DNA of 64,000 nt from Deltaproteobacteria bacterium HGW-Deltaproteobacteria-8. GTDB lineage: Bacteria > Desulfobacterota > Desulfovibrionia > Desulfovibrionales > Desulfovibrionaceae. The notes under the pieces were generated by a model. That model saw nothing but the letters and a program-made list of their open reading frames with translations, was not told where the DNA came from and made no database searches. Below are positions 1 through 8,181 of this stretch, piece by piece (position 1 is the stretch's first letter; every line of letters starts with the position of its first letter). The DNA is taken from contig PHAR01000003.1 in the NCBI GenBank assembly GCA_002840405.1, positions 251,946 to 315,945 of the forward strand. The letters run 5' to 3'. The position numbers and the translations under genes are program-made.

Positions 1-249
1 CCGTTTTCCGAGCGGGCGGAGGGCATGCTGCGCCGCAGGGCTCATGTCTTCGCCTCGGCGGGGGAGATGGCCCGGGCCATCGCGGCGTATGGCCGCGAAC
101 CCCTGGCCCGGTTGCGCAGTCCGGAGTATCATGAGCACTACATCGCCCGTCCGGGCTCGGCCGAGCGCCTGCTCCGGGAGGCGGCCGCGCTGGTCCGGGG
201 CGCACACCGCGAGCCAACCGAAGGAGAGGTCCCATGCAGCAGCGCGTGA
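1..249 (+). CDS. C-terminal fragment of an unidentified protein
   Basis: The reading frame is open from the first base and ends in TGA at 247-249, so this is the last 82 residues of a gene that begins outside the window. The fragment is rich in Arg, Ala and Glu and ends in an amphipathic helical stretch, with no motif that identifies a family. It overlaps the start of the aldolase gene by 16 bases, which suggests co-transcription with the glycan island downstream. Given that context it could be the end of a glycan-assembly protein, but this is only a guess. Confidence 0.6.
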   Translation, partial: PFSERAEGMLRRRAHVFASAGEMARAIAAYGREPLARLRSPEYHEHYIARPGSAERLLREAAALVRGAHREPTEGEVPCSSA

Positions 250-1298
250 ACATCCTGGACACCACCCTGCGTGACGGCAGTTATGCCGTGGACTTCCAGT
301 TCACGACGCAGGACACGGCGGTCATCGCCAAGGCCCTGGAGGACGTGGGCGTGGACATCGTGGAGATCGGCCACGGAGTGGGCCTTGGAGCCTCGCGCAA
401 GGGCTTCGGCGAAGCTGCGGCCACGGACGCGGAATATCTCCAGGCTGCGGGCGAGGTGTTGAGCCGGGCCCAGTACGGCATGTTCTGCATCCCGGGCGTG
501 GCCACGCTGGAGGATGTGGACATGGCGGCCGACCTGGGCGCGCGGTTCATCCGCATCGGCACCAACGTCACGGAAGTGCGGGCCTCCGAGCCGTTCATCG
601 CCCGGGCCAAGCGGCATGGGCTCTTCGTCTCGGCCAATTACATGAAGTCCTACGCCCTGCCGCCGGAGCAGTTCGCCCGGCACGCCCGGGAAAGCCAGGC
701 CTATGGCGCGGACGTTTTGTGCGTCGTCGATTCGGCCGGGGGCATGTTGGCCTCGGACCTTGTGAGCTATTTCAAGGCCGTGCGCGCGGTGTGCGACATC
801 GACCTGGGCTTCCACGGGCACAACAACCTGGGCCTGGCCGTGGCGCATTCGCTGCTGGCCGTGGAGCTGGGCGCCACGGTGGTGGACTCCTCGCTGCAGG
901 GCCTGGGGCGCAGCTCCGGCAACGCCGCCACGGAGCTCGTGGTGGCGGGGCTCATGCGCATGGGAGTGGAGACCGGGGTGGACCTGCTGGGGGTCATGGA
1001 CGCCGGGGAGATCCTGATCAAGCCTCTGCTGCACGCAAGCGGCCTGTCCTCCCTGGACATGGTCATGGGCTACGCCCAGTTCCACTCCAGCTACATGGGG
1101 CTGGTGCGCCAGCACGCGGGCAGGCAGCGGGTGGACCCCCGGAGGCTCATCATCGAACTGTGCAAGCGGGACAAGGTCAACGCTCCGGAGGCGCTGGTGA
1201 AGGAGGTCGCTGCGGGCATCGAGAAGAAGATGGACCAGCCCCTGACCAGCCGCTTCAACTTCGCGGCCTACCACGGCAACGAGCAGGAGGAGCGATGA
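234..1298 (+). CDS. HMGL/DRE-TIM-type aldolase (4-hydroxy-2-oxovalerate aldolase-like)
   Basis: A 354-residue protein of the HMG-CoA lyase-like aldolase superfamily, which makes or breaks C-C bonds next to a 2-oxo acid using a divalent metal in a TIM barrel. The N-terminus carries the hallmark LDTTLRDGSY (residues about 8-17), whose Arg and Asp bind substrate and metal. The second signature GFHGHNNLGLA, about residue 193, supplies the metal-binding His pair. It lacks the long C-terminal domain of isopropylmalate synthase and is closest in size to 4-hydroxy-2-oxovalerate aldolases. No acylating aldehyde dehydrogenase lies nearby, so a catabolic meta-cleavage role is unlikely. Sitting before an acyl ligase and a carrier protein, it probably builds or trims the carbon skeleton of a glycan substituent. 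The substrate is unknown. Confidence 0.85.
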   Translation: MQQRVNILDTTLRDGSYAVDFQFTTQDTAVIAKALEDVGVDIVEIGHGVGLGASRKGFGEAAATDAEYLQAAGEVLSRAQYGMFCIPGVATLEDVDMAADLGARFIRIGTNVTEVRASEPFIARAKRHGLFVSANYMKSYALPPEQFARHARESQAYGADVLCVVDSAGGMLASDLVSYFKAVRAVCDIDLGFHGHNNLGLAVAHSLLAVELGATVVDSSLQGLGRSSGNAATELVVAGLMRMGVETGVDLLGVMDAGEILIKPLLHASGLSSLDMVMGYAQFHSSYMGLVRQHAGRQRVDPRRLIIELCKRDKVNAPEALVKEVAAGIEKKMDQPLTSRFNFAAYHGNEQEER

Positions 1299-1328
1299 AC
1301 CGGGCGCAGGCCGAAAACGGAGGCCCCA

Positions 1329-2888
1329 GTGGCTGAATTGGACCTGGCGGCGGCCAGCCATGCAACGCGGCCTTTCCTGGTGGATGCCCGGACCGGGCGC
1401 ACGCTGAGCTACGCGGACTTTCGCCTCGTGGTGCTTGATCTGGCCGCGGGATTGGCCCGCGCCGGGGCGGCGCGCGGCGCGCACATCGCCCTGCTGCTGC
1501 CCAACGGGCCGGAGCTGGCCTGCGCATATTTTGCCTGCCTGCGCCTGGGGGCCGTGGCCGTGCCTGTGAACGCCAAGTACCCCCCGGCGGACCGGGAGTA
1601 CATCCTTGGCGTGTCGCGGGCGGTGCTGGCGGTTGTTCCCACTGCGGGCGCGGAAGCGGCCGGGGACGCCGAAAGGGCCGGACTGCCGGTCTTCCGGGTC
1701 GGCACGGACCCGGCCGGGGAGCGGCCGGACTGGGTGCTCCCGGACAGCGCACCCGTTGTCCCGGCGGACGCACCCCCGCCCAACCAGACTCCGGACGCCC
1801 CGTTTGCGCTCACGTTCACCTCGGGAACCACGGGCCGCCCCAAGGGCATTTTTCATAGCGCGGCCACCCTGCTTGGCAACGCCAGAGCCTTCAACCAGGC
1901 CCTGTCCATCACTCCGGAGCACCGCTTTCTGCACGCCATGCCCATGGCCTACATGGCTGGCCTGCTCAACTGCCTGCTTTGTCCTTTCGCCGCCGGGGCC
2001 AGCGTGGTGGTGGACCGCGAGTTCGACGCGCGCATGGCCTTTTCTTTCTGGCAGGGGGTGCTGCGCCATGGGGTGAACTGCTTGTGGTCGGCCCCTTCGG
2101 CGCTGGGCATGGTCCTGGCCCTGGACCGGGGCGAGGACGGCCGACGCACGGCCCTGCGCTTCATCGCCGCCTGCACGGCCAGTCTGCCCGGGCAGCTCCG
2201 GGCAGAATTTGAGGAGCGTTACGGCGTACCCGTGCTGCCCAGCTTCGGCATGTCGGAGACGCTCATCAACACGGTGGACTCGCTTGAGCGCCGCTGCCCG
2301 GACGGGGCCACGGGCTACCCGCTGCCCGGCATGGAGCTGCGGGTGGTCGGGCCAGACGGATTGGCCGGGGCGGCCTTGGCGCCGGGCGCGGAGGGTGAGC
2401 TGCTGGTGCGCTCCCCCAGCCTGATGCTGGGCTATCTTGACCCGGACACGGGCGGCCTGCAGCCCGCGCCGCCCTCCACGCCGCCAGGCGGCTGGTTCCC
2501 CACCGGGGACATGGGCGTGCTGCTGCCCGGCGGCTCCCTGCGCATCACGGACCGCAAAAAAGATCTCATTGTGCGCGGCGGCATGAACGTGAGCCCGAAA
2601 AAGGTGGAGGTGGCGTTGGAAGGCCACGCCGGAGTGCTGGAGGCCGCTGTGGTGGGCCTGCCGGACCCTGCCCGCGGCGAGCGCGTGGCGGCGGCGGTGC
2701 GCCTCCGGCCGGGTCCGGGGACGGCCTCCGGAGAAGCGCTCCGGGGAGAGCTGCTCGCCCGCTGCCGGGAGCTGCTGGAGCCAGCGGCCAGGCCGGAGGC
2801 GCTGGTCGTCCTGGAGGATTTTCCGCGTGGGAGCACCGGCAAAGTAGACAAGCGGGCTCTGCGCGCGCTGCTGGAGGAAACATGCTGA
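1329..2888 (+). CDS. AMP-dependent acyl-CoA/acyl-ACP synthetase (ANL family)
   Basis: A 519-residue adenylate-forming ligase that activates a carboxylic acid as acyl-AMP and passes it to a thiol. The P-loop-like FTSGTTGRPKG lies at about 163-173. It also has FGMSETL, the GWFPTGDMG/ITDRKKDLI region at the hinge, and the C-terminal STGKVDK containing the catalytic lysine. The start is GTG at 1329, chosen because GGAGG lies five bases upstream. It overlaps the cyclase gene by 7 bases and is two genes away from a stand-alone acyl carrier protein, so the natural acceptor may be that carrier rather than CoA. This is inferred from position. Substrate specificity cannot be read from the sequence. Confidence 0.9.
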   Translation: MAELDLAAASHATRPFLVDARTGRTLSYADFRLVVLDLAAGLARAGAARGAHIALLLPNGPELACAYFACLRLGAVAVPVNAKYPPADREYILGVSRAVLAVVPTAGAEAAGDAERAGLPVFRVGTDPAGERPDWVLPDSAPVVPADAPPPNQTPDAPFALTFTSGTTGRPKGIFHSAATLLGNARAFNQALSITPEHRFLHAMPMAYMAGLLNCLLCPFAAGASVVVDREFDARMAFSFWQGVLRHGVNCLWSAPSALGMVLALDRGEDGRRTALRFIAACTASLPGQLRAEFEERYGVPVLPSFGMSETLINTVDSLERRCPDGATGYPLPGMELRVVGPDGLAGAALAPGAEGELLVRSPSLMLGYLDPDTGGLQPAPPSTPPGGWFPTGDMGVLLPGGSLRITDRKKDLIVRGGMNVSPKKVEVALEGHAGVLEAAVVGLPDPARGERVAAAVRLRPGPGTASGEALRGELLARCRELLEPAARPEALVVLEDFPRGSTGKVDKRALRALLEETC

Positions 2889-3580
2889 AACTTGTGGACC
2901 TCACCCTGCCCATCGAAGAGGGCATGCTGACTTTTCAACGCCCCTGGCACGTGCGCGTGCAGGTGCGGCAACTTGCGGAACTGGCGGTGCAGGGGCGCGA
3001 AACCCGCTCCATCACCCTGGGCAGCCACACCGGCACCCACGTGGATGCGCCCCGGCATTTTATGCCGGGTGGGGCCGGCGTGGACCAACTGCCCCTGGAC
3101 GCCCTGATCGGGCGGGCGCGTCTGCTCGATCTCCATGGCCTTGCGCCGCTCACGCCCATCACCACGGAGCTGCTTGCCGCGGCCCTGGGCGGGGCGGTCC
3201 CCGCGCGGCTGGTGCTGCGCTTCGACTGGGACAGGTTCTGGGGCGCGGAGGACTATTACCGGGGGCATCCGTACCTGACCGAGGAGGCCGCCCGCTGGCT
3301 TGTGCAGGGCGGTTTGCGCCTTTTGGGGCTGGACGCGCCCATGCCCGACAACCCCGAGCCCGCAGAGGGCGCGCCGGACTCGCCCATTCACAAGATCCTT
3401 CTCGGGTCCGGGGTCATCCTGCTGGAGTACTTGTGCAATCTTGGCGCGCTGCGCTCCCCGGAGATCACCCTGGTGGCCCTGCCCCTGCGGGTGAGCGGGG
3501 CCGATGGCGCCCCGACGCGTTGCGTGGCCTATGACGGTTTGGCTGATTTCACCGACGAAGCGCAGGAGGAGCGTTCATGA
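2882..3580 (+). CDS. Cyclase-family metal hydrolase (kynurenine formamidase-like fold)
   Basis: A 232-residue member of the Cyclase family (PF04199), metal-dependent enzymes that include bacterial arylformamidases and some polyketide cyclases. The signature SHTGTHVDAPRHF spans residues 48-60, with His49, His53 and Asp55 the expected metal ligands. The rest of the protein shows typical family features, including a late LLGLDAPMPD segment. It starts inside the end of the ligase gene and its stop overlaps the carrier-protein start as ATGA. No tryptophan-catabolism genes are nearby, so kynurenine degradation is improbable. Cyclisation or hydrolysis of a carrier-bound or sugar-bound intermediate fits the context better, but is inference. 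Confidence 0.85.
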   Translation: MLKLVDLTLPIEEGMLTFQRPWHVRVQVRQLAELAVQGRETRSITLGSHTGTHVDAPRHFMPGGAGVDQLPLDALIGRARLLDLHGLAPLTPITTELLAAALGGAVPARLVLRFDWDRFWGAEDYYRGHPYLTEEAARWLVQGGLRLLGLDAPMPDNPEPAEGAPDSPIHKILLGSGVILLEYLCNLGALRSPEITLVALPLRVSGADGAPTRCVAYDGLADFTDEAQEERS

Positions 3581-3840
3581 GCGAAGAGATACAAAGCTTT
3601 GTGCTGGCCAGCCTTGAGGCCGCGCGGCCTCTGCCGGGGGCCACGCAGGCCGACAAGTTGGCTTACGACTACCTGGACCAGGGGCATATCGATTCCTTCA
3701 GCATCATGCAGCTGATCCTGACGCTGGAGGAGCGCTTCGGCATCCGCTTCGGCCAGGAGGACCTGGAATCCGACGAAATGCGCACAGTGGGCGGGCTGGC
3801 CGCCATCGTGGAGCGGCTGTCGGAAGGCGGCGCGCGCTGA
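3577..3840 (+). CDS. Stand-alone acyl carrier protein
   Basis: An 87-residue acidic helical protein with the phosphopantetheine-attachment motif GHIDSFSIMQL; Ser40 is the expected attachment site, with the usual preceding Asp. Size and layout match acyl and peptidyl carrier proteins. It overlaps the cyclase (ATGA) and shares one base with the next start (TGATG), so translation is tightly coupled. It is clearly not the housekeeping fatty-acid AcpP by context: no fab genes flank it. Dedicated carrier proteins occur in flagellin-glycosylation loci of Campylobacter and Pseudomonas. Here it probably carries the acid activated by the ligase at 1329-2888. Confidence 0.9.
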   Translation: MSEEIQSFVLASLEAARPLPGATQADKLAYDYLDQGHIDSFSIMQLILTLEERFGIRFGQEDLESDEMRTVGGLAAIVERLSEGGAR

Positions 3841-5000
3841 TGTTCATTCCGCAGGACGTGGTGGCGCTGTTTGCAGAGCAGGGCGCGGCCATCCTCTACA
3901 ACGTGTTCAGCCGGACGTCTCTTGGGCTCTCGCCCGAGGCCTTGGCGCAGGCCCTGGCCCTGGGAGCCGGGCGCGAGGCCGGGGCCGGGCCGTTCACGGT
4001 GTGGGAAACCGGCTGGTTCTCCAACGAGCAGGGCCTGCTGGCGGACCCGACGCGTCTGCTGCGCAGCCCGGAGCAGTGGCCCGCGCCGCTGACCCTTTCC
4101 GGTGCGGAGTTGGCGGGGTTGCTGGTCAAGCGCTGCCTGCTGGCGGAGGACCGCGAGACCTACCTGGCCCGCTTCGCGCCGAAGAAGGGGCTGCTTGATT
4201 TCGCGCATTTCGGAAACTTCCACCAGCAGCTCGGCCAGCACCTCATGACCGCGTTGCGCACGGATCCCGGGCGCTGGTGGTGCGAACAGAAGTTTTTGCC
4301 CGGCCTGACGGGCATCCGGGACAACCTGTACAAGTTCGTGCAGGAGGCGTTTCTGGCGGAGCATTTTGCCGGCAGCCTGGGCCAGGGGACGCGTGTTCTC
4401 GACGTCGGCTGCGGGGTGGGCTATTTCGCCCGCATGATGGCCGCAGCCGGGGCTGAGGTCGTGGGCGTGGACCCCAACGCGCAGTATGTGGAGCGCGCGG
4501 CGCAGGGCGGGGCGGGCTCGGTCCGCTTCGTGCGCGAGGCCGTGGGGGCGGAGCCCATGACCGCCGTGCCCGACGGCTGGGCGGACGTCGTGTTCATGAG
4601 CGACGCGCTGCTGTTCTATTTCATCCCGGAGGCGCCGGGACAGCGGGCCGACTCCGGCGTGCTGCTCCGGGACATCCACAGGCTGCTGCGGCCCGGGGGC
4701 CGGTTCTGGAGCCTTGAACCGCACAGCGCCTTCTTTCTGTCCCCGCGCCTGGGCGACGAGGACCGGCCGTTCACCGTGCTCACGGAATACCACCACAAGC
4801 GCTTCGGCATCACCCCGAACCTGACCGATCTCATCGGCACGGTGCTGGGGCACGGCTTCGCGTTGACGGCCCTGCGGGAACTCTACCCCGCCGCCTCCGG
4901 CCAGGCCGCCGCCGCCAGCCTCGACGCCGATGCGCGCGGCCACCACTTTGCCGACGAGTTCCCGCAGTGGCACCTGCTCGAATTCACCCGGCAGGCGTGA
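3840..5000 (+). CDS. Class I SAM-dependent methyltransferase
   Basis: A 386-residue protein with a central Rossmann methyltransferase domain. Motif I, VLDVGCGVGYFARMM, lies at about residue 185, followed by VVGVDPN, whose acidic residue binds the SAM ribose. A post-motif segment reads LLRPGGRFWSLEP. The first 180 residues match no family I can name. The start shares its A with the TGA of the carrier-protein gene. The position between the carrier protein and an N-acyltransferase-like fusion suggests methylation of the same intermediate. Whether it modifies O, N or C is not visible. Confidence 0.8.
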   Translation: MFIPQDVVALFAEQGAAILYNVFSRTSLGLSPEALAQALALGAGREAGAGPFTVWETGWFSNEQGLLADPTRLLRSPEQWPAPLTLSGAELAGLLVKRCLLAEDRETYLARFAPKKGLLDFAHFGNFHQQLGQHLMTALRTDPGRWWCEQKFLPGLTGIRDNLYKFVQEAFLAEHFAGSLGQGTRVLDVGCGVGYFARMMAAAGAEVVGVDPNAQYVERAAQGGAGSVRFVREAVGAEPMTAVPDGWADVVFMSDALLFYFIPEAPGQRADSGVLLRDIHRLLRPGGRFWSLEPHSAFFLSPRLGDEDRPFTVLTEYHHKRFGITPNLTDLIGTVLGHGFALTALRELYPAASGQAAAASLDADARGHHFADEFPQWHLLEFTRQA

Positions 5001-5010
5001 GGGGAAGGCC

Positions 5011-6876
5011 ATGCCGAACTGCGACTATACGCCGAAAGAGATGGTGCAGGCCCTGCGGAACGTGGGGCTGGAGCGCGGCGACACCGCCATCTTCCACACC
5101 GGTCTTGGCTTCTTCGGCCTGCCCGGCGGGGTGAGCGGGCAGGAGGGGCTGAACCGCCTGTTCCTGGACTGCGTGCGGGAGGTGCTGGGGCCGGAGGGCA
5201 CCATGCTGGTGCCTACGTATACCTACAGCCTGTGCCGGGGCGAGGTCTTCGACGTGCGCGCGACCCCGGCGGGCATAGGCCCCTTCCCGGAGTATTTCCG
5301 TACCCAGGAGGGCGTGCTGCGCTCGCAGGAGCCGATCCTTTCCGTCTGCGGGCAGGGGCCGCAGGCCCGGGAGCTTTTCGCGGACCTGCCCCCCACCACG
5401 TACGGGCCGGGCTGCCTGTACCAGCGCCTGGTTGAACGCAAGGCCAAGGTCTGCACCGCCGGGCTGGGGCTCAACTGGGCCACGTTCCTGCACCACATCG
5501 AGGAGATGTCCCAGGTTCCCTACCGCTACAAGAAGCTTTTCGTGGGCGAGATGACCGACGGCGCCGGGCGCACGTCCACCGTGCGCTGGACCTACTACGT
5601 GCGCCTCTGGGCGGCCAATGCCAACGTGGACGCGCGGGCGCTGGTGGCCATGCTGCACGCCGACGGCGTGTGCGCCAGGGCCGGGCTTGGGCGCGGCGGG
5701 CTGTGCTGCATCGGGGCGGACCGTTACTTTGAATACGCCTCGACCAGGATGCGCGAGAACCCGTGGCTTGCGGCCCAGGGTCCGTCCCGCGAGCCGGTGG
5801 AGCTGGAGCGCGAGCGCGTCCCCAGGCAGAGCTTCGCCCTGCCGGAGGCCACGGGTTCGCTTTCGGCCCTTGCCGAGGCCTTGACCCCCCTGCCGCGGGA
5901 TCCGGTCTCTGATGCGCTGGACGCTTCGCTGGAGCTTTTGGCCGCGCACGAGTCTCTGCTGCTTCACCGCTTCCGGACGGGAACCGTAGTGGCTGGAGAA
6001 CTGGTACCCGAGCGCTGGAGCTGCCGCGAAGCCACGCTCCAGACCCTGGCCGGAGAGCCCGTGTTTTCCCTGCACGATTCGCCTTTGCACGTGGTTTCCT
6101 GCTCCCACGGCTTCACGGGCGAGGTGGACCGGGCGGAGTTGCTGGCCCACCTGCACCTACACCCCCGGCTTGAGCACGCGGTGCCCCATGTGCGCAACGA
6201 CTTCCGGCGGCAATGGGGTTTGTGCTGCAGCGCAAAGCAGCGCGCCCGGCTTAGCGATGCACGCTACCTGGTGCGCATCGACGCGGGCTTCTCCTGCGGG
6301 GAGATGCTCGTGGGCGAGCTGGCCCGGCCGGGGAACGGCGCGGCGGAGATCGTGCTCTGCGCGCATCTTGGCGCGCCCGGACAGTTCAACGAGGGGCTCT
6401 CCGGCGCGCTGGCCGGGCTGGAGGCCCTGCGCGGGCTGTTGCCGCAGGGGCCGGGCGAGGTGGGCTGCCGGCTGCTGCTGGTTCCCGGTCCTCTTGGGCT
6501 GCGCGCCTGGCTGGAGCAGGCTGGCCCGCACCCCGGCAGGGTGATCCTTCTGCTCAACCACCTGGCTCTGCCGGGCCCCTTGCGCTGGTCCGGCCCAGTG
6601 GCGGGCTCCTCCCTCCGGGAGACCCTGCACCGGGCCCTGCCGGGCGTGACGGCGGCGCAGACAGAGCCTGCGGTGCCCTGGCAGGACGCCTGGCGGATCG
6701 GCGCCGGACCGGACGGGGTCCTGCCCGCGTTGACGCGCGCCCTGCCTGGGGAGCACCCCCGGCATCCGTACCCGGAGCATCGTTCCAGCGCGGACTGCGT
6801 GGAGGCCTTTGGCCTGGAAAGCCTGAGCGGCGCGGCGCAGGCCCTGGCCACAGCCCTGAAGGCCTGCGGGTGCTGA
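5011..6876 (+). CDS. AAC(3)-like N-acetyltransferase fused to a degenerate DUF4910 aminopeptidase-like domain
   Basis: A 621-residue two-part protein. Residues 1-265 resemble the aminoglycoside 3-N-acetyltransferase family, CoA-dependent N-acetylation enzymes: HTGLGFFGLPGG at 29-40, GTMLVPTYTY, GPFPEYFR and TFLHHIEE at 158-165. The usual RSxHP is RSQEP here. Residues about 310-615 align with the DUF4910 protein at 8182-9516: QWGLC matches RWGFC, the metal-site block reads CAHLGAPGQFNEGLSG where the other has SSYLCHPAMANNELSG, and HPYPEHRSSAD matches YREYHTSLDN. The CHP histidine is replaced, so the second half may be non-catalytic. ATG 5011 is preferred over the longer frame that overlaps the previous gene. 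It sits 10 bases after the methyltransferase and 1 base before the next gene. Confidence 0.75.
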   Translation: MPNCDYTPKEMVQALRNVGLERGDTAIFHTGLGFFGLPGGVSGQEGLNRLFLDCVREVLGPEGTMLVPTYTYSLCRGEVFDVRATPAGIGPFPEYFRTQEGVLRSQEPILSVCGQGPQARELFADLPPTTYGPGCLYQRLVERKAKVCTAGLGLNWATFLHHIEEMSQVPYRYKKLFVGEMTDGAGRTSTVRWTYYVRLWAANANVDARALVAMLHADGVCARAGLGRGGLCCIGADRYFEYASTRMRENPWLAAQGPSREPVELERERVPRQSFALPEATGSLSALAEALTPLPRDPVSDALDASLELLAAHESLLLHRFRTGTVVAGELVPERWSCREATLQTLAGEPVFSLHDSPLHVVSCSHGFTGEVDRAELLAHLHLHPRLEHAVPHVRNDFRRQWGLCCSAKQRARLSDARYLVRIDAGFSCGEMLVGELARPGNGAAEIVLCAHLGAPGQFNEGLSGALAGLEALRGLLPQGPGEVGCRLLLVPGPLGLRAWLEQAGPHPGRVILLLNHLALPGPLRWSGPVAGSSLRETLHRALPGVTAAQTEPAVPWQDAWRIGAGPDGVLPALTRALPGEHPRHPYPEHRSSADCVEAFGLESLSGAAQALATALKACGC

Positions 6877-6877
6877 C

Positions 6878-8089
6878 ATGAGCCATGCGCACCACACGGC
6901 GGCAGGAGACGGCGGCGCGTACCGGATGCGGCAGCGGGACAGGTCTTGCGAACTGTGCGGCAACGACAGGCTTGAGCAGGTGTTCCGCCACGGCTTCCAG
7001 AGCCGCACGCGCAACGCGCTGTACCAGTGGGACGTGCGCGTGGTCCTTTGCCCGCGTTGCGGCTTCGCCTTCGCCTCCCCCGCGCCGGAGGACCAGGACC
7101 TGCTCGCCTACTATGCCGATTCTTTCGCCGCGAGCCCGCTTCAGCAGCGGGACTACTCCCTGGAGAAACGCCTGGCCCTTATCGACCGCTTCCGCGAGCC
7201 GGGCCGGGCGGGCGTCTGTGTGGAGGCTGGGGGCAACGCGGCCGGAGACTTCGCCGAGGGTTTACGGCAGCGCTTCCGACAGGTGCTGAACGCGGAGCCC
7301 AACCAGAGTTGCGCGGGTTCGCACAGCACCCTGGGGGAGCTTGGGGACGGGTGCGCCGACATGGTGGCGGCCTACTTTGTCCTGGAGCACGCGGCCCGGC
7401 CTCTGGAATTTCTGCGGGACTGCGCCCGGATCCTGCGCGTCGGCGGGCTGTGCGTCCTCGAGGTGCCGGACCTCCATGCCTATCCGAAGAGCCCTGTGTC
7501 GCTGCTGCTTTACGAGCACCTGAACCACTTCTCCCCGCGCACCCTGGACCGTCTGTGCCGCGCGGCCGGTCTTGAGGCCGTGCACATGGGCGCACGGGAA
7601 TGCAGCCGAGGCTACGGTTTTGCCGCCATGTTGCGCAAGTCCGGCCGGGTACTCCCCGCGTACCGGGACGGCGACCCGGACGATGCGCGGGAGGCTGCCA
7701 GGGCGGCGGAGTCTCTGCGGCAGGGCGTGGAGGCGCTCCACGGCTTTTTCGCGGAGGCGGAGGCGGTCCGGGAGCGGCTGGACAGCCATGCGGCCGCAGG
7801 CGGCCGGGCGGTCATCTGGGGGGCCAACGACGTCTGCCTGCATCTGCTGGCGGGCCGGGCGCCAGCCCAGGGAGTGGAAGTGGTGGACAGCAACCCGGCC
7901 AAGGCCGACTTTCTGCGCAGTCGCCCCGTGCTTCTGCCCGAACAGGCCGCCGGGCACATCCGGGCGAGCACCTTGTTTGTCGTCTGCACCCAGCTGCATG
8001 CCGGGGCGATAACGCGCACCCTGGAGGGTCTGCTCGGTCGGCCGGTGGAGGACGTTCTCGTGCTGGACCTGCCCGATGCGGCGGGATGA
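6878..8089 (+). CDS. Sugar C-methyltransferase-like SAM protein with N-terminal zinc motif
   Basis: A 403-residue protein with the three-part layout of NDP-sugar C-methyltransferases. The N-terminus has paired CELC and CPRC cysteines (about residues 25-65) as a zinc-binding module, then a Rossmann methyltransferase core (GVCVEAGGNAAG, ILRVGGLCVLEVPDLH). The C-terminal Rossmann-like domain carries GRAVIWGANDVCLHLL. Related enzymes methylate a keto-sugar carbon, but family members in glycan clusters also act on other substrates. The start follows the previous stop after one base. Motif I is less canonical than in the methyltransferase at 3840-5000 (E-A-G-G-N rather than D-x-G-x-G), so activity should be treated as probable, not certain. 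Confidence 0.8.
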   Translation: MSHAHHTAAGDGGAYRMRQRDRSCELCGNDRLEQVFRHGFQSRTRNALYQWDVRVVLCPRCGFAFASPAPEDQDLLAYYADSFAASPLQQRDYSLEKRLALIDRFREPGRAGVCVEAGGNAAGDFAEGLRQRFRQVLNAEPNQSCAGSHSTLGELGDGCADMVAAYFVLEHAARPLEFLRDCARILRVGGLCVLEVPDLHAYPKSPVSLLLYEHLNHFSPRTLDRLCRAAGLEAVHMGARECSRGYGFAAMLRKSGRVLPAYRDGDPDDAREAARAAESLRQGVEALHGFFAEAEAVRERLDSHAAAGGRAVIWGANDVCLHLLAGRAPAQGVEVVDSNPAKADFLRSRPVLLPEQAAGHIRASTLFVVCTQLHAGAITRTLEGLLGRPVEDVLVLDLPDAAG

Positions 8090-8181
8090 GTGCGGCCTTG
8101 CCGCGCGCCGGGGCGACTGGACAAGCCGTGCTCCCCTGTGGCACGCACCGTGCATAAACCCAGAGTATGCAGAAGGAATTC

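Noticed and set aside
4930-5010. Upstream extension of the AAC(3)-DUF4910 fusion
   Set aside because: The 27 extra residues overlap the methyltransferase gene in another frame and do not resemble the family.
8086-8157. 23-codon ORF overlapping the stop of the methyltransferase gene as ATGA
   Set aside because: No ribosome site and no link to the next start; such overlaps arise often by chance.
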